In this document: positions 58,181-64,000 of the stretch, piece after piece | Position numbering within the stretch: position 1 is the stretch's first letter | How the letters are laid out: each line of letters begins with the position of its first letter | Source: Pseudoalteromonas piscicida | GTDB lineage: Bacteria; Pseudomonadota; Gammaproteobacteria; Enterobacterales; Alteromonadaceae | DNA: 64,000 nt | Direction: 5' to 3' | Assembly (NCBI RefSeq): GCF_002208135.1 | Contig: NZ_CP021646.1 | Span: forward strand, 3,288,001-3,352,000 | Notes under the pieces: model-generated | What the model saw: the letters and a program-made list of their open reading frames with translations, nothing else | Told to the model about the DNA's origin: nothing | Databases searched by the model: none | Made by a program: the position numbers and the translations under genes

Positions 58181-59560
58181 TTAATATTCGTCGTCCATTG
58201 CTGGACCTGCATAGTTATCGAATCGAGAGTATTGACCTTGGAAGGTTAACCTAACCTTACCGATCGGACCGTTACGTTGCTTACCTATGATGATTTCGGC
58301 CGTGCCTTTGTCTGGACTGTCGTCGTTGTATACTTCATCACGATAAATAAACATGATTAAGTCGGCATCCTGCTCAATAGAGCCTGATTCACGTAAGTCG
58401 GAGTTTACTGGGCGTTTATCTGCACGTTGTTCTAGCGTACGGTTAAGCTGAGAAAGCGCGATAACTGGACATTGCAATTCTTTGGCTAGCGCCTTTAATG
58501 AACGAGAAATTTCCGCGATCTCAAGCGTACGGTTGTCTGAAAGGCTTGGCACGCGCATGAGCTGTAAGTAATCCACCATGATCATACTGATCCCACCGTG
58601 ATCACGTGCAATTCGTCTGGCTCTTGAACGCACGTCTGTTGGTGTAAGGCCCGATGCATCATCAATGTACATCTTGCCCTTTTCCATCAGCAGACCCATA
58701 GTTGATGAAAGGCGAGCCCAATCATCATCATCTAATTGTCCCGTACGTACCTTGGTCTGGTTGATACGGCCCAATGAGGCGAGCATCCTCATCATGATCT
58801 GTTCTGAAGGCATCTCTAGCGAGTAGATCAGCACCGGCTTATCTTGCGTCATAGCGGCATGTTCAGCCAAGTTCATCGCAAATGTGGTTTTACCCATCGA
58901 TGGACGCGCCGCAACTATGATCAAGTCAGAAGGCTGTAATCCAGCAGTCATCTTGTCTAAGTCACCGTAGCCTGTACTTACCCCCGTAACACCATCCTGT
59001 GGAGATTGGTAAAGTTCTTCAATTTTATCAACGGTTTTTTCTAGGATGTGGTGAATGCTTTGCGGACCTTCGGTGCTTTTTGTACGCTGCTCTGCAATCT
59101 TAAATACCTTGCTCTCAGCTAAATCCAACAGCTCGTGGCTATCACGTCCCTCGGGATTAAAACCGGCCTCTGCAATTTCATTCGCCACACCAATCATTTC
59201 TCGAACAACCGCGCGCTCACGCACGATACTAGCGTATGCATCAATATTTGCAGCACTTGGCGTGTTTTTAGCAATCTCAGCAAGATATGAGAAACCACCA
59301 ATGGTTTCTAACTGATTGTTCTTCTCTAGATTCTCAGAAATGGTGATTAAGTCGATAGGCTGACTGAGCTCAACCAGCTTTTCCATTGCTTCAAAGATCA
59401 GCTTATGAGTTCTGGTATAAAAGTCATGAGACACCACCAATTCCGCTACACGGTCAAAGGCTTCATTATCTAGCATCAAGCCACCGAGCACAGATTGCTC
59501 AGCTTCAATTGAGTGCGGGGGAACTTTTAAGGTATCGACTTGTATATCTGATTTAGCCAT
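58181..59560 (-). CDS. dnaB: Replicative DNA helicase DnaB
   Basis: Hexameric 5'-3' helicase at the replication fork. 459 residues. The N-terminal primase-interaction domain starts HSIEAEQSVLGGLMLDNEAFD; the RecA-like core has Walker A AARPSMGKTTFAMN (about residue 215) and Walker B MIMVDYLQLM, then LSQLNRTLEQRADKRPVNSDLRESGSIEQDADLI. No intein was seen. It is preceded by its own promoter and the terminator of the upstream gene. Confidence 0.98.
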   Translation of the reverse strand: MAKSDIQVDTLKVPPHSIEAEQSVLGGLMLDNEAFDRVAELVVSHDFYTRTHKLIFEAMEKLVELSQPIDLITISENLEKNNQLETIGGFSYLAEIAKNTPSAANIDAYASIVRERAVVREMIGVANEIAEAGFNPEGRDSHELLDLAESKVFKIAEQRTKSTEGPQSIHHILEKTVDKIEELYQSPQDGVTGVSTGYGDLDKMTAGLQPSDLIIVAARPSMGKTTFAMNLAEHAAMTQDKPVLIYSLEMPSEQIMMRMLASLGRINQTKVRTGQLDDDDWARLSSTMGLLMEKGKMYIDDASGLTPTDVRSRARRIARDHGGISMIMVDYLQLMRVPSLSDNRTLEIAEISRSLKALAKELQCPVIALSQLNRTLEQRADKRPVNSDLRESGSIEQDADLIMFIYRDEVYNDDSPDKGTAEIIIGKQRNGPIGKVRLTFQGQYSRFDNYAGPAMDDEY

Positions 59561-59590
59561 ATCACAACATTGAGAAATTGAAGGCCTTAT

Positions 59591-59618
59591 ATTGTATCTG
59601 GTCTACCCATAAGTGCAA
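59591..59618 (-). promoter_or_regulatory. Candidate sigma70 promoter of dnaB
   Basis: On the minus strand TTGCAC (59613-59618) and TACAAT (59591-59596) are 16 bases apart, about 30 bases upstream of the dnaB start and just after the preceding terminator. Confidence 0.6.
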
Positions 59619-59621
59619 ATA

Positions 59622-59656
59622 ACAAAAGGCCAGAGTTTGGGGGAAACTCTGGCCTT
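59622..59656 (-). terminator. Terminator of the sigma/anti-sigma/DUF4097 operon
   Basis: A 13-bp perfect stem AAGGCCAGAGTTT/AAACTCTGGCCTT with a 5-base G/C loop, followed on the minus strand by TTTTGTTATTT. Confidence 0.92.
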
Positions 59657-59678
59657 ACTAATTTGATAAATGTTCGTA

Positions 59679-60617
59679 TTAATTGCGTTTTAGCTCAATA
59701 TTGCCACTAACAGTATCAATTTCTACATCTGCATTACCGCCGTTAAGCACAAACTCTAATGACCGAGCAGGGCCATATTTTGCTTTTTTAACTTCCTCAG
59801 CGCTTAGCTCATTGGTGATATGGCCACCTGAATGCGCGTTGATTTCAAACCTAGCTGATACATCCGCAGGAAAATAAAGCTCAATATCACCGCTAACACT
59901 GTCCATATTAATATTAGCGTTATCCAGTAGTTTTGCCGCATACACCGCAATTTCTCCGTTAACGGTAGATAGGCGTAAGTCTTTTAACTCCGCCATCTTC
60001 AATTCGACTTCGCCATTGACGTTTTCTAAGCGAAGCTCCGTTGCGGTGGTTTGCGTTTTAATTTCGCCATTAACCGCGTTAAATCTTAGCTTACCGTTAG
60101 AAGCAATATCTTCAATGTCCCCATTGACGGTTTCAAACTGAATGTTGCCATCTAAGTCACGACTATCAATATCACCATTTACGGTTTCTAACGCAATTTT
60201 ACCGCTGATTTTACTCGCTTTAATATTACCGTTGACCGTTTTGATACGGGCACCCGCCGTTAAATCTGAGGCTTCGACGTCAACCACCACCCCTTCAAAG
60301 TTTAATTCACTGCTACGAGGCATATAAATGGTGAGTTTAGAGCCATCACCCCCGCCCCAACTTTTATAGCGTCTTGGCATCTTCACGATAAACTCGGTTA
60401 CCTCACCAGAGGTTTCTAGTTTATAACCTTCGGCTTTATCGTCTAACTCGCCAGTCACTTTAAAAACATTCTTGTCCCATGTTTTTATCGTTACGTCACC
60501 GCGCTGATTCTCGATGACAACTTTACCATCTGCAGGGATCGACAGTTCTTTATCGATAGATTCTCCGGCGAACACTATTGCCGGTAGCGCCGCGAGGCCA
60601 ATAATTAATGCTTTCAT
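59679..60617 (-). CDS. DUF4097 family secreted beta-repeat protein
   Basis: 312 residues with a signal peptide (MKALIIGLAALPAIVFAGE). The mature part is mostly short repeats carrying VNGDI/VNGEI/VSGDI (at least eight between about 125 and 310), predicted to build a right-handed beta-solenoid as in DUF4097 proteins. It is the third gene of a unit with an ECF sigma factor and its probable anti-sigma factor (10-base gap), so it is likely an envelope-stress output or modulator. The function of the family is not established. Confidence 0.85.
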   Translation of the reverse strand: MKALIIGLAALPAIVFAGESIDKELSIPADGKVVIENQRGDVTIKTWDKNVFKVTGELDDKAEGYKLETSGEVTEFIVKMPRRYKSWGGGDGSKLTIYMPRSSELNFEGVVVDVEASDLTAGARIKTVNGNIKASKISGKIALETVNGDIDSRDLDGNIQFETVNGDIEDIASNGKLRFNAVNGEIKTQTTATELRLENVNGEVELKMAELKDLRLSTVNGEIAVYAAKLLDNANINMDSVSGDIELYFPADVSARFEINAHSGGHITNELSAEEVKKAKYGPARSLEFVLNGGNADVEIDTVSGNIELKRN

Positions 60618-60627
60618 CCTAATTCTC

Positions 60628-61107
60628 CTAAATTTGTTGCCAACGAGGTTGATGAACCTTATTGATTAAGTCGAGTTGCTGCTGATAAACCTGAGCTAAC
60701 ATTTTTAACAACGCAGCGTTCTCAGGATCTTGCTTTAAAGACAGCTTGATCGCTTGCTCCGCTTGCTCGAGCTCTTGCAATTGTGTTTGCCAATCAGAAG
60801 TCAGCGCTGGCTGTGTTTCATATTGAACCAGTAACGACTGCTTTTGTTGTTCAAAAAAAGCGCTAATATTAGCCAGTGAGTCTTGCTTGGGCTGATTCAT
60901 AATGACTTGCCAAGCGAGTAAGCCCGCAATAGTGCACGCCGCAATACCAGATAACTTTTGCCAATTATTTTGCTTGGACGGCTGCATCGGTTGTGCTTGA
61001 TTGATTGCACGCTCAACGCCTTGCCATAAGTCACGTTGTGGCTTTGGCTGCGACTGTTCGTCATTCAGTGCGGTATGCATAAATTCATCAAAAGATGGTT
61101 TAGTCAT
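60628..61107 (-). CDS. Probable anti-sigma factor
   Basis: 159 residues with a polar N-terminal half (about 50 residues, MTKPSFDEFMHTALNDEQ...), one transmembrane helix (LSGIAACTIAGLLAWQVIM) and a Gln-rich predicted coiled-coil outside (EQQKQSLLVQYETQ..., QLQELEQAEQAIKLSLKQD). Size, topology and 8-base overlap with the ECF sigma gene fit a membrane anti-sigma factor. No named anti-sigma domain is clearly visible. Confidence 0.7.
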   Translation of the reverse strand: MTKPSFDEFMHTALNDEQSQPKPQRDLWQGVERAINQAQPMQPSKQNNWQKLSGIAACTIAGLLAWQVIMNQPKQDSLANISAFFEQQKQSLLVQYETQPALTSDWQTQLQELEQAEQAIKLSLKQDPENAALLKMLAQVYQQQLDLINKVHQPRWQQI

Positions 61108-61651
61108 TGTTGTACCACTCCTGTAATAAGTTACGTGCTCGGTGATATTGCGATTTACTCGACCCTACGGCCATATTTAACATATTGGCAATTTCCTCGT
61201 GGCGATACCCTTCGACAGCATGTAATACGAAAACCAATCTGGCGCGTTCTGGCAATCTGACAATGAGTTTGTCTAAGCCATTTAGCTCTCCTAGCTGCTC
61301 AGCACCTTGTTCATCAAGTCCGGATTGCTCAAAACTTACGACCTTTTGAAGCCAGTTTTTTTGCTTTCTAAGATAACTGATAGCGATATTACTGGTCACA
61401 CTATGAAGCCAAGTCGTAAATTGTGATTGTCCTTTAAATTGGTCTATCTTTTGCCACAATTGCACAAAGACTTCCTGACATGCATCTTCTGCATGGGCGG
61501 GCTCAGCGAGCAATCTAAGACATAATGCATATACGCGACGGTGATGTTGCTCAAATAGTTCGCGAAATGCACCTTGGTCCCCTTGCTGGCACCTAGCCAC
61601 TAGCGCATCAGTTTGTTCTTGTGTAAATGCCTCTTTGGCATTAATTATCAT
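61100..61651 (-). CDS. ECF-family RNA polymerase sigma factor
   Basis: The 183-residue product starts at 61651 (MIINAKEAFTQEQTDALVARC) after AAAGGAAC; an upstream in-frame start at 61723 has no ribosome site. Region 2 is LFEQHHRRVYALCLRLL...AEDACQEVFVQLWQKI with FTTWLHSVTSNIAISYLRK. Region 4 is LPERARLVFVLHAVEGYRHEEIANMLNMAVGSSKSQYHRARNLLQ. RpoE-like, with the anti-sigma gene directly downstream. A TTAAACC...CGTCTAA pair about 110-135 bases upstream could be an autoregulated ECF promoter, but the spacing is not secure. Confidence 0.92.
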   Translation of the reverse strand: MIINAKEAFTQEQTDALVARCQQGDQGAFRELFEQHHRRVYALCLRLLAEPAHAEDACQEVFVQLWQKIDQFKGQSQFTTWLHSVTSNIAISYLRKQKNWLQKVVSFEQSGLDEQGAEQLGELNGLDKLIVRLPERARLVFVLHAVEGYRHEEIANMLNMAVGSSKSQYHRARNLLQEWYNND

Positions 61652-61824
61652 GCGTCTGTTCCTTTGGGTTGATTCCTTCATCTTCGCATATCGAATGGAA
61701 CAAACAAAGTCACCAACGCTCAATTACCAATTTCTACTTTTTGTAAAGTACTCATTTAGACGCAGGTTAAATAAGAAATGGTTTAAAAGGAGTTGGAAAA
61801 AATTTCATTTTTCGTATTTGGCAG

Positions 61825-61853
61825 CAAAAAAAGTGGAGCGTTGGCGCTCCACT
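61825..61853 (-). terminator. Terminator of the pilin operon
   Basis: A 9-bp perfect stem AGTGGAGCG/CGCTCCACT around a 4-base loop, followed on the minus strand by seven T. It lies 8 bases after the stop of the PilX-like gene. Confidence 0.93.
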
Positions 61854-61861
61854 CAGGAAAG

Positions 61862-63601
61862 TTACTTGGTCTTTTTAGATTTGCTATCGTCGGCAACTTG
61901 GTAAGGTTTATAGTGCCAGCCCTTAAAGACTAATGTTGGCTTTTGTCCCGGTGGCTGTACGCCAACACCTGCATTTTTTAATGCTTGATCAAAGTGGATC
62001 CCTGTACCACCAGTACCGGTTATAGAAGCACCTCGAACCGTACCATAAAACTGACCGCTGCCATTCAATAGAATGGAAGTCAAAGGTGAATAAATAGCAG
62101 CATATAGAGACGACGCCCCACTAAATACAAAACCATCAGGGCCATCAAATGAAGAATACACACTAAACACAGGCAGTTTGCTCTTCTTGGTTAAGCCTTC
62201 TTGCTCAGCAATAACCTTAGCACTTGCGCCAATAGACACTTTGCCAGTAGTGAACACGGTCAGAGAACTTTCTTTTTCTATCCAGATATGGGTGTCGCCA
62301 GATAATGTGAGATCACCATCAATCAACCAAATAACATCGCCACCAGAGATCTTTATTTTGCCGTCAGAGCCTAACTTCAACCCTTTAAATGGGAACGCAA
62401 GCTGCGTTTTTTCTGTCGCTGTACCTAGATTTTGATCCACCCCTTGGAATAAATAAATGGTGTGCTCCTTTGCAACATATACGCTCGATCCATTACGTTC
62501 ATACACTGCCTGTTTCGGTTTAAAGTGTAAGATTTGTTGAGCGCCTACATTTAGAGGAGTGAATCGATTACGAGGATCGATAATGCTATCCATATTAAAA
62601 GGCAACGCCAAAGGATCACACTCTTTATTAGGCTTTGCAGGGTCATAGTCGGGAGAGTCTGGATCGTACACCTTTACCGGTTCAACCACTAAATCAGCGA
62701 CTCTAAATTTAGAATCTGAGTAATGCACACCATCTTGAACTTGCAAGCCAGTGTCTTTAAATTGACCGCTGCCAGTATATTGAATATCGAACGCATCGCC
62801 ATTTTGGTTGAGGATCTCAGCGCCCCACTCCATTTTCGCGTCACCCATTGCACGTACATAGCCTTGGATCTTGCCGCCTCTATGTGTAAAAAAACCACGG
62901 CTATAGACATTACCTTCCACGCGAATACCACTCGATGACGGCGAAATATCTACCCCAGTATTTGATCTGACATCACCGAGAATAGGTGAAGAACCTTTTA
63001 AGTAAATCACACCAGATGCTTCAACATCGCCTTTAATCGGAGAGTGGCCTGATAGCACCACATCTGCATCGCCTACCACAGTGTGTACATCACCATCATG
63101 GCTTTTTGTTTCTTCGTAAGTGCCTTTCGATGAGTCATAGCTATCGACAGATCCACTACCAGATAGATTCACACCTTTACAGCCAGTAACCGCATTTTGG
63201 AATATGGACTCTTTCGCTGCTGGCTGTAACTCGAAGCGCGCAACTAACCGATGATTTGCGTGCTCACCATGACGTTGACCTAAGCTTTCAATTTCAAATT
63301 CATTGCCATTGGCATTTACCGAGATCTGATATTGCGAATCCGCGATCGTCCCACTACCTGTCTTGTCGATACCATTTATCAGCGCATTGACATCTTGTGG
63401 GTTGCCACTTAACGCCGCATCCAGCTTTTGACGATATTCTCTGATCCCTTGTTCAGCCACTAATCTTGCATTAATGTCTTTTTGGAAGTTACCACTTAAT
63501 CTTTCTTGTACAACACCTTCCTTGAGGGAAGCGAATACCACAACGCTAGCCATGCCGCCAAGCAGCATCACTTTAACCAGTGTAAAACCTTGTTGTTTCA
63601 T
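61862..63601 (-). CDS. PilX-like minor pilin with large beta-repeat domain
   Basis: 579 residues. The N-terminus is a type IV prepilin (MKQQGFTLVKVMLLGGMASVVVFASL) followed by the PilX-type segment EGVVQERLSGNFQKDINARLVAEQGIREY, but with Val at the usual Glu5 position (GFTLVKV). The remaining ~450 residues are Gly/Ser-rich beta-repeat sequence (SGSGSVDSYDSSKGTY..., GSSPILGDVRSNTGVDIS, GDLTLSGDTHIWIEKESSL). This resembles the DUF7305/bactofilin-like domain found on such pilins, including a polymer-like SGQFYGTVRGASIT near the end. It is far longer than ordinary PilX (about 200). Follows the PilW-like gene by 4 bases. Confidence 0.8.
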   Translation of the reverse strand: MKQQGFTLVKVMLLGGMASVVVFASLKEGVVQERLSGNFQKDINARLVAEQGIREYRQKLDAALSGNPQDVNALINGIDKTGSGTIADSQYQISVNANGNEFEIESLGQRHGEHANHRLVARFELQPAAKESIFQNAVTGCKGVNLSGSGSVDSYDSSKGTYEETKSHDGDVHTVVGDADVVLSGHSPIKGDVEASGVIYLKGSSPILGDVRSNTGVDISPSSSGIRVEGNVYSRGFFTHRGGKIQGYVRAMGDAKMEWGAEILNQNGDAFDIQYTGSGQFKDTGLQVQDGVHYSDSKFRVADLVVEPVKVYDPDSPDYDPAKPNKECDPLALPFNMDSIIDPRNRFTPLNVGAQQILHFKPKQAVYERNGSSVYVAKEHTIYLFQGVDQNLGTATEKTQLAFPFKGLKLGSDGKIKISGGDVIWLIDGDLTLSGDTHIWIEKESSLTVFTTGKVSIGASAKVIAEQEGLTKKSKLPVFSVYSSFDGPDGFVFSGASSLYAAIYSPLTSILLNGSGQFYGTVRGASITGTGGTGIHFDQALKNAGVGVQPPGQKPTLVFKGWHYKPYQVADDSKSKKTK

Positions 63602-63605
63602 CGTA

Positions 63606-64000
63606 TTAGCTACCTAATCCAGCGTAAAAATTCATCTGTATGCCTGCACCGTATTGTGTCGGAAAACTACTACCTTGTATTGTCACTGTAATTAACTGAC
63701 CACTGGCATCGGTTGCAAACGCGAGTCCAGTTACCCCTTTCAAAAGATTGATATCACCAGTGCCGCGATCGCACACTAAATACCCATCTTGTAAAAAATA
63801 GCGCTCAGTGTAATCAGCTGTAGGTACGCTGCCGTCACAAGCGGGCACCCCAGCCAATTGGCGGATCGTAATATCGGTCGCCGTCACCGTAGGGATTTCC
63901 TGAGTTTGCTTGATGCTGCGCATCATCACTCGATTGGTATAGCGAACAATCTCTTGCGATGTTGCGAGCTGTTGGCTTGTCATCACTGTTTCTTTTATCG
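63606..64000 (-). CDS. PilW-like prepilin protein, 5' end beyond window
   Basis: The frame is open from the stop at 63606 to the right edge, so the visible ~131 residues are the C-terminal part. The sequence SQEIVRYTNRVMMRSIKQTQEIP...DITIRQLAG...DYTERYFLQDGYLVCDRGTG...QGSSFPTQYGAGIQMNFYAGL matches the general pattern of PilW-like minor pilins. An internal GTG/ATG at 63986/63983 is not taken as the start because the frame continues upstream. Position directly before the PilX-like gene is the usual pilW-pilX order. Confidence 0.7.
   Translation of the reverse strand, partial: IKETVMTSQQLATSQEIVRYTNRVMMRSIKQTQEIPTVTATDITIRQLAGVPACDGSVPTADYTERYFLQDGYLVCDRGTGDINLLKGVTGLAFATDASGQLITVTIQGSSFPTQYGAGIQMNFYAGLGS

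Overview
The window reads as a chromosomal segment of a marine gammaproteobacterium, most likely Pseudoalteromonas or a close relative (Alteromonadales). This is inferred from gene order (fxsA-groES-groEL next to cutA-dsbD-aroQ-accB-accC; alr-dnaB), protein character and moderate GC. It was not tested against a database.

Layout. 1-7425 is housekeeping: groEL (cut by the left edge), groES with a sigma32-type promoter, fxsA, then cutA-dsbD and aroQ-accB-accC. 7426-8600 holds a functional tRNA-Ile2 (anticodon CAT) preceded by two truncated copies of its own 5' end, each followed by a palindromic insert, and then a decayed small gene. 8622-48012 is a large minus-strand accessory region dominated by three giant synthetase genes (about 32 kb) with tailoring, export and accessory genes downstream. 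48013-48957 is a long non-coding leader. 48958-57067 holds a secreted M38-type amidohydrolase, gamma-glutamyltransferase, a GGDEF/EAL protein, zur, cheX and yjbQ. 57079-64000 holds alr, dnaB, an ECF sigma/anti-sigma/DUF4097 set and a PilX-like/PilW-like pilin pair (the latter cut by the right edge).

Main system. The three synthetases form a colinear line: FAAL-ACP-KS-AT-ACP-aminotransferase-C-A-T, then (C-A-T)x3, then C-A-T-C-A-T-E-C-A-T-TE. This is the logic of the iturin/mycosubtilin family: a fatty acid is activated, extended once with malonate, converted to a beta-amino fatty acid, then seven amino acids are added and the chain is released, probably by cyclisation. Adenylation pocket residues read by eye suggest beta-amino-acyl-Gly-Asp-Asn-Asn-Thr-D-Leu-X, where X is unassigned and possibly basic. 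A SyrP/TauD-like dioxygenase probably hydroxylates a residue, perhaps Asp or Asn. A cyclic-peptide-type ABC exporter, a translationally coupled SPFH protein, a beta-lactamase-fold lipoprotein, a DUF697 membrane protein and a small two-helix protein follow in the same direction and may serve export, processing or self-protection.

Three of these genes (terminal T domain of the second synthetase, ABC exporter, SPFH) each carry what looks like a single missing G/C. Two are in plain homopolymer runs, and the exporter's is in or beside a CCC. Either the assembly has homopolymer errors or the pathway is being inactivated; the reads must decide. No frameshift was noticed in the housekeeping genes on either side.
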